The notes under the pieces were generated by a model. That model was not told where the DNA came from and did not search any database. It was given only the letters and a program-made list of their open reading frames with translations. Of a DNA stretch of 64,000 nt, positions 1-7,604 are shown one piece after another. Made by a program: the position numbers and the translations under genes. The stretch is from contig CALFJB010000056.1 of NCBI GenBank assembly GCA_937877565.1, forward strand, positions 58,360 to 122,359, given 5' to 3'. Source of the DNA: an uncultured Selenomonadales bacterium. Its GTDB lineage: Bacteria; Bacillota; Negativicutes; Selenomonadales; Selenomonadaceae. Within the stretch, counting starts at the first letter, position 1. Every line of letters begins with the position of its first letter.

Positions 1-184
1 GCTTACTCAAATAGTATTCGCGCAGGCTGTCTATCAAAAGTATTGCGCCGCTTTTTGAACCTTCGTCTTTCATTAAAACCTGTTCGTCAATCAGCTGGCT
101 CACTCGTTGCTGACTCACTCCGATTATCTGGGCAAATTGTGTTTGTGTTACCGTCCAGATTTTCGGGCTCCCTTGTAATTTCAT
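1..184 (-). CDS. Phage terminase small subunit, Nu1-like (3' part beyond window)
   Basis: The reading frame runs off the left edge, so only the first 61 codons are present. It has a helix-turn-helix of the form Q-FAQIIGVSQQRVSQLIDE near residues 15-32, as in Nu1-type small terminase subunits that recognise phage DNA for packaging, or excisionase-like HTH proteins. The ATG at 184 is preceded by AAGGAG at good spacing, which fixes the start. It is the last visible gene of the leftward prophage module, where packaging genes would be expected after an ArpU-type regulator. The family call rests on the HTH and the context only; another phage HTH protein is possible. Confidence 0.6.
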   Translation of the reverse strand, partial: MKLQGSPKIWTVTQTQFAQIIGVSQQRVSQLIDEQVLMKDEGSKSGAILLIDSLREYYLSK

Positions 185-400
185 TGCTACTCCTTGTATT
201 TTTCACTTTTTCGACTATTTATTATAAAAAAACGTTCGCCGACTCCTCAAAATTACAAATACTAGTGTTTTAATTTTTTCGTGCCTGCAAAAAAATTGGA
301 CTTCCGCCGCGCTACCGGCTTTTTTTTCGTTCACAGGACCCATTATAAATCCTGCGCGACCAACTCATTAAAAAGGCGTATAAAATTTTATTTGAAACAG

Positions 401-429
401 TTGAAAATTCAACGAGTTTAGATTATGAT
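401..429 (+). promoter_or_regulatory. Sigma-70-type promoter with palindrome over the -35
   Basis: TTGAAA, 17 bp, then TATGAT, about 27 bp upstream of the ATG at 457. The inverted repeat GTTGAA-AA-TTCAAC at 400-413 covers the -35, so a dimeric repressor could act here. A similar half-site, GTTGA/TCAAC, covers the -35 of the promoter at 10357. Confidence 0.5.
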
Positions 430-456
430 ATTCAAAACTTTTAAGGAGTGTTTCTA

Positions 457-1434
457 ATGGATAAAAAGAATTTGCCCGAATACGCTAATCTTGAGTCGAT
501 TAAGAAAGAATTTTCATTGCCGGAACTTGTTCAGCTTTCCCGTGAGGAAAATTTCGCCGAATGGCTTACTGTAAATCTTTACGCCGGTGAAGCTCAACAA
601 CTTTTGGACATCGTCGAAAATGACGGTACAGATGCCGAAATTGCCGCCGTCCTCTGCAAAATCTTCAAATATAAATTCGACGAATTGAGCGACGCCGAAA
701 TTTCCCAAATTTCAGCTGTCATCAACCGCGCACGCGCCCGCGTCAATAATAAAGCGGTCGTCGTTGAAAATCAAGCCGACTTAGCGCACGCTATTTGGGC
801 GACTACAAACGAAATTATTTGCCTCAATGGCGGCGAATTCAAAATTGCGATTGGCGTGCCGAACAAAACTTACAAGGGCTTTAATAACGCCGTCGTTGAT
901 ATTTTCTTTGATAAGGATATTGACTTGGACGCTCAAAATATCACGCTTGAAAATCTTCAACTTTGCCTGCGTTCGCCCATCAACGTCAAAATGGACAATT
1001 CCAAAAACGTTAAAGTTATCAACGCCTTTAAAACTATCCTCAACGAAAATATTTCATCAGAGGAAATTGCAGACGTTTTGCGTGGCAGGAGTCCTTTTGA
1101 ATCCGCCGAACAATTCCGCGCACGCGCAGAAAATATCAAAGGTCTTGCCGTTGGTACCGTACTTTTGGAAGATAAAAATTACAAATTCGACGAACAGACT
1201 TTCAAAATTGCGCCGGAGTGGAACTTTGATTTTATTTCAGTCCTGCGCGACTTCACCGCCAATAAGTCCTTCACTTTGAAAATTGCGCCCGCCGACGCTG
1301 AAAAACTCTACGCCAACGAACGCAAACTTCAAATTTTCGCCGATTTAACTTTTGCCGATAATAAATTGACTATCGCTAGCCTGTACCTTGAAACTCAAAG
1401 CGCAGGTAGAGTTTACCTTGAAAAGTGGAACTAA
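457..1434 (+). CDS. Unrecognised 325-aa cytoplasmic protein, cargo gene in the prophage module
   Basis: I do not recognise a family. The protein is acidic, has no signal peptide or membrane segment, starts with a helical, charged region (about residues 1-110) and continues with strand-rich sequence rich in N, V and I. The ATG at 457 follows AAGGAG by 8 nt. The gene runs against all other genes of the 1-6.4 kb module, has its own promoter, and ends tail to tail with the ArpU-like gene so that the two stop codons overlap. A reversed, self-promoted gene between a late regulator and terminase is a typical place for phage cargo (moron) genes. That role is inference. Confidence 0.7.
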   Translation: MDKKNLPEYANLESIKKEFSLPELVQLSREENFAEWLTVNLYAGEAQQLLDIVENDGTDAEIAAVLCKIFKYKFDELSDAEISQISAVINRARARVNNKAVVVENQADLAHAIWATTNEIICLNGGEFKIAIGVPNKTYKGFNNAVVDIFFDKDIDLDAQNITLENLQLCLRSPINVKMDNSKNVKVINAFKTILNENISSEEIADVLRGRSPFESAEQFRARAENIKGLAVGTVLLEDKNYKFDEQTFKIAPEWNFDFISVLRDFTANKSFTLKIAPADAEKLYANERKLQIFADLTFADNKLTIASLYLETQSAGRVYLEKWN

Positions 1435-1880
1435 TCTATATCTATTAAATGAAACCACGCCGCACATAACGCCGCGTAGTTTCTTATCTTTTCCAACGTT
1501 CGATAATACCCGTCTGAACTTATTCCTAGCCTCGCGCAGGTTTTTTTAAAATCTTCGCGGCTGTATCGACCGTGCATCACTTCAAAATATATTTCCCCAT
1601 TCCGGCGGCAATAGCTGCGCGTCTTGCCTATCACTTCCAGCCATTGTTCCGGATTCAGCAATTTCACATTGTCTATCACTACCGACTGTACCGGCGTTAA
1701 ATTCCTTATCGCCGTCATTGCAGTTGGGTCTGAAAGTTGGCTGTCGTTGCGTACTTCGCTTATCGCAGCCTTATTTTTTTTATGATACACTTCCTCCAGT
1801 ATCAGTGGCTCGTTGTAAAAGACGTACTCTATCTTTCGTAAATAATTTGTACCGTTGATTCTTTGCATAACTTTTTCCAT
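1431..1880 (-). CDS. ArpU-like phage late transcription regulator
   Basis: A protein of about 149 aa that resembles the ArpU/RinA-type regulators that precede terminase genes in Firmicute phages: short, basic, with a C-terminal helical region (about residues 105-140: RLGISSDGYYRTLEKIRN) that looks like a sigma-region-4-style HTH. It lies before the terminase-like gene in transcription order, which fits activation of late genes. The start is uncertain: ATGs at 1880 and 1868 are both possible and neither has a strong Shine-Dalgarno. A terminator-like hairpin sits just upstream at 1886-1913. Family assignment is by sequence feel and context. Confidence 0.55.
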   Translation of the reverse strand: MEKVMQRINGTNYLRKIEYVFYNEPLILEEVYHKKNKAAISEVRNDSQLSDPTAMTAIRNLTPVQSVVIDNVKLLNPEQWLEVIGKTRSYCRRNGEIYFEVMHGRYSREDFKKTCARLGISSDGYYRTLEKIRNYAALCAAWFHLIDID

Positions 1881-1885
1881 ATACC

Positions 1886-1913
1886 AAAAAAGCCGCATCA
1901 CCGGCTGCGGCTT
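1886..1913 (-). terminator. Rho-independent terminator-like hairpin
   Basis: On the minus strand an 8-bp stem (AAGCCGCA with TGCGGCTT) is followed by a T-run. It lies directly in front of the ArpU-like start codon. It could end the upstream leftward transcript or act as an attenuator for the ArpU-like gene. Confidence 0.55.
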
Positions 1914-1966
1914 CGTTGGTTTAACCCGTACAAAAATTTTATAAGGAGGTTTTACCGATTGCCTTA

Positions 1967-1999
1967 ATGGACAACTACGATAACCCGTTAAAAGTTTAA
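1967..1999 (+). CDS. Possible 10-aa leader peptide
   Basis: ATG-start mini-ORF (MDNYDNPLKV) some 17 nt after a very strong ATAAGGAGG. The spacing is long for this start. It shares its opening (MDN..NPL) with the next mini-ORF at 2020, which suggests an internal duplication. Very short; coding status unproven. Confidence 0.2.
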   Translation: MDNYDNPLKV

Positions 2000-2019
2000 C
2001 CCGAAAGGGGGATTCTTAA

Positions 2020-2097
2020 ATGGATAACCCGTTGTTAAATACTGAAAACCTAAAACTTGACTCAAAAAAAACGCCTAGAGAAAAAAAACAAGAGTAA
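2020..2097 (+). CDS. Possible 25-aa basic peptide
   Basis: Mini-ORF starting MDNPLLNTENLKLD and ending in a lysine-rich tail, preceded by AAAGGGGG at workable spacing. It begins with the same MDN-NPL signature as the ORF at 1967. The stretch is in the 1902-2335 gap, otherwise without genes. Coding is possible but unproven. Confidence 0.3.
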   Translation: MDNPLLNTENLKLDSKKTPREKKQE

Positions 2098-2208
2098 AGA
2101 AAGTAACAAATTAGAAAGGTGTTAATAATTTGGTGTGATACAGAGAAATACCAAGAATAAAGAAAGTAACAAATTAGAAAGGGGGGTGTTAACGTTTTGG
2201 TGTGATAC
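2094..2208. repeat. Two imperfect direct repeats, 63-bp period
   Basis: A block beginning TAAAGAAAGTAACAAATTAG and ending TTTGGTGTGATAC occurs at about 2095-2141 and again at 2158-2208, the second with a G6 run where the first has GG. The gap 1902-2335 holds these repeats and the two mini-ORFs and nothing else I can name. Iteron-like or regulatory use is possible. Confidence 0.7.
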
Positions 2209-2335
2209 CAATGATTGTAAGTGATTTATCTTGAAGTTGGTTTAAAACTGTAGATTTTCTACTGTAGAAATTATATCAAACTTTTCTGAATTTGTCAGCA
2301 AAATAAGCAGAATATTTCTTTAAAATAATTTTTCT

Positions 2336-3304
2336 TTACCTGAACATAAAGTTTGTATTTGTTTCCTCCAACGCCGCTTTTTCGGCTTCGTACTTCGCCT
2401 TCAACTCCTCGTACGTTTTGCCCTGCTCAAGTGCAAGTTTGTAACGTCCGTAACTTAACCCGCACTCCGACGCCTCCAACGCCATTAACTTTTGATGGTC
2501 GCGGTTGCCAAGTTTAAAGCGTTCAAGTTTGCTCATTGGCTCAATAGGTTTGGGATTCGCCGGGCTCCACTCCGATTCTCTGTTTTCAATTTCCTTGTAG
2601 TAATGAAACTTCGACTTTTTAGGTTTTACCGGCTTTTCAGTTTGAGCTGATGAAACGCCTGAAAGGTCTGCGTAACGTTTTTGACGACGCTTTATAATTT
2701 TTTGCTTGAGCCAATAACTTTTTCTACATTCCTCACTGCAAAATTTTTGCTGCCCGCCACCTTCCGCCATAAATTTTTTCCCGCAATTCACGCAAATTTT
2801 TTCAACCGGCGGTTTTGGCTTATACGCAAATTTCTGATACCCAATGGCTTGACATTTATCGCTGCAGTAAAGGTGATGGTTTTTTTCCGGTACAAATTCC
2901 TTTCCGCAAATTTCACATTTCCTTGAAAGTTTAGCCGGTTTACTTGTCGCCTTCGCGTAACATTGAACGTTTTTACATTTCTTGCTACAGTACTTTTGAT
3001 TTGGAATGACAGTTTCAAATTCCTCGCCGCAGATTGGACATTTCAATTTGCGCAATGTTCCTTTTACGCCGTTTTTCTTTTTTATATGTCTAGCCCTGTA
3101 ATAACAAGTTCTGGAACAGTAAATTTTGCTCGGGTACGCGGTTTTAAATTCTGCGCCGCAAATTACGCACTTTCTCACGTACACCGGCGAATTTTGGGTT
3201 TTTTTAGCTTTTTGAGCTTTTAGGTAACAAGAAAGCGAACAATATTTCTGGTCGCGTCTTCTTGCCTCATACTCCTTCCCGCAAATTTCACATTTCTTAA
3301 TCAT
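2336..3304 (-). CDS. Five-zinc-knuckle protein (322 aa)
   Basis: The N-terminal two-thirds is an array of five zinc-binding units, each CxxCGxxF or CxxCGxxY, then about 8-12 residues, then YCSxxC or FCSxxC (starting near residues 5, 44, 88, 128 and 171). The units resemble MYM/FCS and phage-associated zinc ribbons. The C-terminal third is charged and helical with an acidic end. Such arrays usually bind DNA, RNA or protein; no catalytic motif is visible. The start codon overlaps the stop of the upstream 131-aa gene, so the two are probably translationally coupled. Function unknown. Confidence 0.8.
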   Translation of the reverse strand: MIKKCEICGKEYEARRRDQKYCSLSCYLKAQKAKKTQNSPVYVRKCVICGAEFKTAYPSKIYCSRTCYYRARHIKKKNGVKGTLRKLKCPICGEEFETVIPNQKYCSKKCKNVQCYAKATSKPAKLSRKCEICGKEFVPEKNHHLYCSDKCQAIGYQKFAYKPKPPVEKICVNCGKKFMAEGGGQQKFCSEECRKSYWLKQKIIKRRQKRYADLSGVSSAQTEKPVKPKKSKFHYYKEIENRESEWSPANPKPIEPMSKLERFKLGNRDHQKLMALEASECGLSYGRYKLALEQGKTYEELKAKYEAEKAALEETNTNFMFR

Positions 3305-3692
3305 TTACTACCGCCGCCTTAGTATACGCCTTTTTTCCGGCACTGCTCGGCACGCGCCACACTTTCAACTTTACAGGTTTCTTTTTCAAATACTCTACGA
3401 CTTTGCTTTCATCGCCGCAGAAGTAGTCCACCCAACTTTGCCAAATTTTCCCTAAGTCTCCTGCAACTGCGTAAAAATGTTGGCGCGGATTCTCCTCAAA
3501 CGTCAACGCCGGTAAATGCTTGCCTTTAATGTTTACCTGAAACGCGCCGTTTACCGTAACGCCTTCAGGGTACTTCGCTATTAAATCGTCGATACTCAAA
3601 TATTCGCCGTTGCCCACTGCCTCACGGGCGATCTTCGCTAAAATGTTCCCGCCCTCTACTGCTGTCGCCGCTGCTTTCGCCAATTCGTTCAT
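3297..3692 (-). CDS. Hypothetical prophage protein (131 aa)
   Basis: No family recognised. It has an alanine-rich N-terminal helix, then a compact central region with KHLPALTFEENPRQHFYA near residues 58-75, and a basic C-terminus. The ATG follows TTAGGAG. It lies between the DnaC-like loader and the zinc-knuckle gene, whose start overlaps its stop. A DNA-metabolism role would fit the position, but nothing in the sequence proves it. Confidence 0.65.
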   Translation of the reverse strand: MNELAKAAATAVEGGNILAKIAREAVGNGEYLSIDDLIAKYPEGVTVNGAFQVNIKGKHLPALTFEENPRQHFYAVAGDLGKIWQSWVDYFCGDESKVVEYLKKKPVKLKVWRVPSSAGKKAYTKAAVVND

Positions 3693-3705
3693 TTTTTCAA
3701 CTCCT

Positions 3706-3790
3706 AAAATAAGGGCTAAGGTTTAAGGGTTAAGGGAAAAATCCATAATCCTTAGTCCCTAATCATTAATCCCTAATCCTTAATCCCTGA
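3706..3790. repeat. Heptad-repeat hairpin element, copy H1
   Basis: Left arm in 7-bp units (TAAGGGC, TAAGGTT, TAAGGGT, TAAGGGA) facing a right arm of 7-bp units (CCATAAT, CCTTAGT, CCCTAAT, CATTAAT, CCCTAAT, CCTTAAT, CCCTGAT). The arms are roughly reverse complements and can fold into a long imperfect hairpin. The right arm contains the stop codon of the DnaC-like gene (3780-3782). Confidence 0.8.
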
Positions 3791-4700
3791 TTAAGCGACG
3801 GTCTGAACCTTTCAGCGATGCAACTTTGCACATTTGCTTTAAACGGCTTGCGATTCTGTCGCCGGTCTTACCGTCCTTGCCTAAATTCATTCGCACCGCC
3901 AATTCATTCAACGTGTAATTCGACGTTATCAAAGTCTGCCTCTCGTTGTTGTAACGTTCATTTATCACAAGGTACAGTCGTTCTATCGCCCACTCCGTCA
4001 AATTTTCAGTCCCAATATCATCCAGTATCAGCACGTCTACTTTTTCCAGCAATTCCATTTTACTTTCTATCGTATCTTCCGACCCTTTGGCGAAACTTGC
4101 ACGCAGCTGATTTAAAAGTTTCGGTACGTCTATGAAAAGTAACGTCCTGCCCTGCTTGATATATTCCTGCGCGACCAACGCCACTAAAAATGTTTTGCCC
4201 GTTCCGGGTTCCCCGTACAAAAACAGATTTAATGGATTGTCGATTATGTGACGCGCCCACTTTACCGCGCCTTCATTATTTTCATCTATTTTATAATCCT
4301 CGAACGTCTTGCCATTGTAACGAACAGGCACTTCCGCGCTTTTAAACTTTTTCATCAGCGCAGTTGCCAAACGCTGCTGCTTGCAATATTTGCATTCGCA
4401 CCAACGCAATTTCAAACGATTGTCCTCAACTAAAACTTGATAACGAAAACCTACATTTGTTTCCTTCGCGCAGGGATAACCCGTGCAAGTCGCGCAGACT
4501 GCGCATTCACGCTCGGCGCGGCGTTCCTGACTCAAAAAGTACACGTCAATTCCAATACTCGTATCAGGATAAACTTTGCGCCACTTTTCGTAACCCGCTT
4601 CATTGAGCTTGTTGAGTTTCGCGGTATTCGCCGCCATCAATTCCTCAAAACCAATTTCCTTTAAATAAGTTTGAAAATCTACAATTTTAAGTTCTTCCAT
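3780..4700 (-). CDS. DnaC/IstB-type helicase-loader ATPase
   Basis: A 306-aa AAA+ protein of the phage DnaC-like class that loads replicative helicase. It shows Walker A (GEPGTGKTFL near residues 160-170), Walker B (VLILDDIGTE near 225-235), a sensor-like TSNYT, and an arginine-rich end with GDRIASRL. A cysteine group before the ATPase domain (residues about 63-110, with CAVCATCTGYPC and CECKYC) suggests a zinc site. Its neighbour upstream is a DnaD-like protein, giving the usual phage initiator plus loader pair. The last codons lie inside a heptad-repeat element. Confidence 0.85.
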   Translation of the reverse strand: MEELKIVDFQTYLKEIGFEELMAANTAKLNKLNEAGYEKWRKVYPDTSIGIDVYFLSQERRAERECAVCATCTGYPCAKETNVGFRYQVLVEDNRLKLRWCECKYCKQQRLATALMKKFKSAEVPVRYNGKTFEDYKIDENNEGAVKWARHIIDNPLNLFLYGEPGTGKTFLVALVAQEYIKQGRTLLFIDVPKLLNQLRASFAKGSEDTIESKMELLEKVDVLILDDIGTENLTEWAIERLYLVINERYNNERQTLITSNYTLNELAVRMNLGKDGKTGDRIASRLKQMCKVASLKGSDRRLIRD

Positions 4701-4701
4701 C

Positions 4702-4881
4702 TTATTCCTCTTCCTTCATCAATTCGTTTAACTTTTCGCGGACTTCTTCAAGCGTCTTGCAGTACGTTATGAAGTCCCCGCGTTTAGTGAAAAGCGCGTA
4801 ACCTTCGCCCGTTATCGAATGCAATTTGTAACCGCCAAAACGCGCCTTGAGATACAATCTCTGCACCTCTTTATCTGCCAT
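4702..4881 (-). CDS. Small hypothetical prophage protein (59 aa)
   Basis: A 59-aa frame with ATG at 4881 after GGAGGAGTAGTT and a stop 1 bp before the DnaC-like start. It begins MADKEVQRLYLKARFGG and ends in an acidic helix (LEEVREKLNELMKEEE). The close packing and the strong ribosome site support it as a real gene in the operon. No family recognised. Confidence 0.6.
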   Translation of the reverse strand: MADKEVQRLYLKARFGGYKLHSITGEGYALFTKRGDFITYCKTLEEVREKLNELMKEEE

Positions 4882-4883
4882 AA

Positions 4884-5228
4884 CTACTCCTCCTTTTTAT
4901 ATTTTTCAATGAAGTACTTGTAAAATTCTTCCGCCAAATGGTACGCGGCGGTTTGAATGTATTCATCCAGCAAGTCGATAATCAAACGCTCCAAACTCAC
5001 GCCGCGCACTACCGCCAAAATCGACAAATCGTTATACATTTCCTCCGGCAAGCTAATCTCAATTTGCTCCGTTGCGCCTTCGCCTTCGCTAACTGCCTTT
5101 TCGGCAAGTTGGGTAACGTATTCTTCAACGCTCAATTTTTCGGCTTCCGCCATTTCCTCTAAACGCTCGTACTTTTCCGGCGTCATTTCAATTTCCAACA
5201 ACGCTGTATCTTCATCAAATTCAATCAT
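4884..5228 (-). CDS. Tandem ribbon-helix-helix-like protein (114 aa)
   Basis: Two units in one chain each read as strand-helix-helix: LEIEMTPEKYERLEEMAEAE plus a second helix, and IEISLPEEMYNDLSILAVVR plus a second helix. This resembles CopG/Arc-type RHH folds, which normally dimerise; here two copies sit in one polypeptide. The protein is very acidic, which is unusual for a DNA binder, so protein binding or DNA mimicry is possible. The start follows AAAGGAG. It pairs with a similar gene at 5242-5577. Confidence 0.6.
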   Translation of the reverse strand: MIEFDEDTALLEIEMTPEKYERLEEMAEAEKLSVEEYVTQLAEKAVSEGEGATEQIEISLPEEMYNDLSILAVVRGVSLERLIIDLLDEYIQTAAYHLAEEFYKYFIEKYKKEE

Positions 5229-5241
5229 TTTTTCCGCTCCT

Positions 5242-5577
5242 TTACTTTTTCGGAAAATCTATTTCGGTTGCGCCGTACCAGTCAGCCACGTAACTTTTTA
5301 CCGCGTCTTCAATCAAACGCCCAACTTTCACTTTGCTTACCAACTCAATAATTTTTAAATCGTCGCACAGCTCCTCCGGCAATTCAACTTCAAGCGTCAC
5401 CGTGTCGCCGTCCTCAAATTCGTTTTTAATTTCGCACCAATCTTCGGTATATTTTTTTACCGCGTCCTCAATCAAGCTTGCTACGTCAACTTCGCTTACC
5501 ATCTCAATTACTTCCAAGTCGTCATACAGCACTTCCGGTAATGCTATCGTGACGCTTACCACTTTTGTATCTGCCAT
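5242..5577 (-). CDS. Tandem ribbon-helix-helix-like protein (111 aa)
   Basis: An internal duplication is clear: VTIALPEVLYDDLEVIEMVS followed by VASLIEDAVKKYTEDW, then LEVELPEELCDDLKIIELVS followed by VGRLIEDAVKSYVADW. Each half fits a strand-helix-helix RHH unit. Strongly acidic, no membrane segment. It starts after AAGGAG and lies 13 bp before its relative at 4884-5228. The pair sits between the DnaD-like initiator and the DnaC-like loader, so a replication or copy-control role is possible. That is inference from position. Confidence 0.6.
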   Translation of the reverse strand: MADTKVVSVTIALPEVLYDDLEVIEMVSEVDVASLIEDAVKKYTEDWCEIKNEFEDGDTVTLEVELPEELCDDLKIIELVSKVKVGRLIEDAVKSYVADWYGATEIDFPKK

Positions 5578-5589
5578 TTCTTTCTCTCC

Positions 5590-6369
5590 TTATTCCGGCA
5601 ATTCGTCATCGCCGCCGTAATTGTCGGCAACTTTTTTCACTTTCTGCCCAACGTTGGACAGCACTTTCTCTAAAAGCGGCAATGTCAACGCGCCTTTTTT
5701 GTCGTAACGACCTGCCGCTTCTATCGCCTTCAAAAGTTTTTCCGTCCCGTAAGTGTTTTCAAGTTCAATCAGTGTCAACGCTACGCCGCCGCTGTACGGT
5801 ACGCCATTCCATTTCCGCCACATTTCAACGACTGCCGCACTGTTCGTACTTTTGGGCGCATCTTTGACCTCCGCGCGTAGATTTTTTTCCGGCTCGTCGC
5901 CTTCAAAAACCGCCTCGCGCGCGCCCGCTGCAGTAGGAGGAGGAGGAGGAGCTGTCTCCTTCTCCTCTCTCTCTCCGTCTTTATTTTTTTTAATATTTAA
6001 TAAGCCCAGGAAATTTTCAACACTTTTTCGCCCAATTTCGGTTTTTCTTTCAAAACTTTTCTCCTCATTTGGGTTTAAAAAAAAGCGGTTTTTACCGTTC
6101 CCTAAGTTATTTTCTGTAAGTTTATAGACGCGCTTTTTACTTTGAATCGCTCCCGCGTTCAGCAGAGCGTTACGCGCGCTATCGAATGATGCACTGGATT
6201 TGATACCGCTCAGGTGTTGCAAGTACTCGTTTGACAGTTTCAATTCCGCCGGATACCTCGCCTCGTTGAATTCGCCCAATATTGCAAAATACAAACTGCG
6301 GGCATTCGCGCTTAAATTCTCACGTCTGCTCAAGCCCTGAAACCAATTATAGTGGTCTATCAGTGTCAT
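5590..6369 (-). CDS. DnaD-like phage replication initiator (259 aa)
   Basis: The N-terminal 100 residues form a winged-helix-like region (MTLIDHYNWFQGLSRRENLS, then LSNEYLQHLSGI, RNALLNAGAI). A low-complexity linker with five prolines encoded by GGA-type repeats (around 5936-5950) follows, and the C-terminal 80 residues look like a DnaD/DnaB2 domain (VVEMWRKWNG, LIELENTYGTEKLLKAIEAA). Such proteins open phage origins and recruit the DnaC-type loader, which is present downstream. First gene of the leftward operon, with an AGAGGTG site before the ATG. Confidence 0.7.
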   Translation of the reverse strand: MTLIDHYNWFQGLSRRENLSANARSLYFAILGEFNEARYPAELKLSNEYLQHLSGIKSSASFDSARNALLNAGAIQSKKRVYKLTENNLGNGKNRFFLNPNEEKSFERKTEIGRKSVENFLGLLNIKKNKDGEREEKETAPPPPPTAAGAREAVFEGDEPEKNLRAEVKDAPKSTNSAAVVEMWRKWNGVPYSGGVALTLIELENTYGTEKLLKAIEAAGRYDKKGALTLPLLEKVLSNVGQKVKKVADNYGGDDELPE

Positions 6370-6410
6370 TCCCTACACCTCTATTCCTTTTTCAATGATC
6401 CGTTTTTAAG

Positions 6411-6440
6411 TTGCCTTTTTTCGCCCCTTAGGTGTATAAT
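6411..6440 (+). promoter_or_regulatory. Sigma-70-type promoter for telA
   Basis: TTGCCT, 18 bp, then a perfect TATAAT at 6435-6440, about 30 bp before the telA start codon. It lies between the divergent DnaD-like gene and telA. Confidence 0.6.
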
Positions 6441-6470
6441 ACAGTATCTTTTTTACGAAAGGGGCTTTTT

Positions 6471-7604
6471 ATGTCTGAAATTAATCTTGAAGCGTTAATC
6501 GCCAAAAAATCCGCGTCGGCGTCTTCACCAGCCGCCGCCGCGCCTGCTCCTGCGGAGCAGTTGTCGGACGACTTTTCGCCTGACGACTTAGCTAAAATCG
6601 AACAAATTAAAAATTCTATCGATATTACCGATTCTAACGCCGCCTCCTCCTTCGCCAACTCCGCTCAGGCTGACATCGCTAACTTCTCTAACTCCATCCT
6701 CTCTAACATCCGCAATAAAGACTCCGGCCACGTCGGACTTCTTCTCAATAACCTCATTAACCACGTTAATTCCTTCGACCCTAACCCCTCCTTCCTCGAT
6801 AAAATCCCCTTCCTCAACTCCATCCGCTCCCATTCCTCCAGACTACTCAACTCCTTCCAAAAAATCTCCACTCAAATCGATAAAATCTCTTCCGCTCTCT
6901 CCAATTCTAAACTTAAACTCCTCGAGGACATCGCTACTCTCGATATCCTCTACCAAAAAAACCTCGACTACTTCCACCAACTCAAACTCTTCATTCACGC
7001 CGGCGACCTCAAACTCAAAGAACTTCGCGAGGTCTCTCTTCCTTCTCTCCAGGCTCAAGTCAATTCCTCCAACGACCCTCTCGCTCCTCAAATCCTCGCC
7101 GACTTCTCTAACTCCTTAGACCGCTTCGATCGTAAACTCCACGACCTTAAACTCTCTCTTACTATCTCTATTCAAGCTGCTCCTCAAATTCGCCTCATCC
7201 AAAATAACGACCGCCTTCTCGTTGACAGGCTTGACGCCGCTTTACTCCACACTATCCCTCTCTGGAAAAATCAATTCATTATCGCTATCGGGCTTGCTAA
7301 TCAGCAAAACGTCCTTAACCTTCACAACGCCGTCACGGATTCTACTAACTCTCTTCTTCAACAAAACGCCGCTCTTCTCAAACAAAATTCTATCGACGCC
7401 GCTAAAGCTGCTAACCGCTCCATCGTTGACATCGATACCCTTAACAAGGTTAATCAAGACCTTATCGAAACTATTCAAGAAACCCTCAAAATTAATCAAG
7501 ACGCTCAAGCCGCTCGCCTTGACGCTGAAAATCAAATCGCCAATATTCAATCTAATATCAAAGCCGCTCTTCTTCAGGCTTCTAACCGCCATGCAAAATC
7601 TTAA
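6471..7604 (+). CDS. telA: TelA/toxic anion resistance family protein
   Basis: A 377-aa, almost wholly helical protein of the TelA (KlaA/TelA) family, members of which are linked to tellurite and cell-envelope stress resistance; biochemical function is unknown. The N-terminus is an alanine/proline-rich linker (residues about 10-30), followed by long coiled-coil helices and the typical C-terminal region (NRSIVDIDTLNKVNQDLIET). ATG at 6471 follows GAAAGGGG. Its end overlaps the start of the penicillin-binding protein by 14 bp. The coding strand is strikingly pyrimidine-rich (CTC, TCC, ATC, AAC codons). Confidence 0.8.
   Translation: MSEINLEALIAKKSASASSPAAAAPAPAEQLSDDFSPDDLAKIEQIKNSIDITDSNAASSFANSAQADIANFSNSILSNIRNKDSGHVGLLLNNLINHVNSFDPNPSFLDKIPFLNSIRSHSSRLLNSFQKISTQIDKISSALSNSKLKLLEDIATLDILYQKNLDYFHQLKLFIHAGDLKLKELREVSLPSLQAQVNSSNDPLAPQILADFSNSLDRFDRKLHDLKLSLTISIQAAPQIRLIQNNDRLLVDRLDAALLHTIPLWKNQFIIAIGLANQQNVLNLHNAVTDSTNSLLQQNAALLKQNSIDAAKAANRSIVDIDTLNKVNQDLIETIQETLKINQDAQAARLDAENQIANIQSNIKAALLQASNRHAKS

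Noticed and set aside
43..273. A plus-strand frame of 76 codons over the small-terminase region
   Set aside because: It lies antisense to the HTH gene at 1-184, has no ribosome site and a random hydrophobic composition.
7222..7590. Upstream extension of the PBP gene by 123 codons
   Set aside because: The extension overlaps telA in another frame, is low-complexity, and the normal PBP membrane anchor begins at the ATG at 7591.
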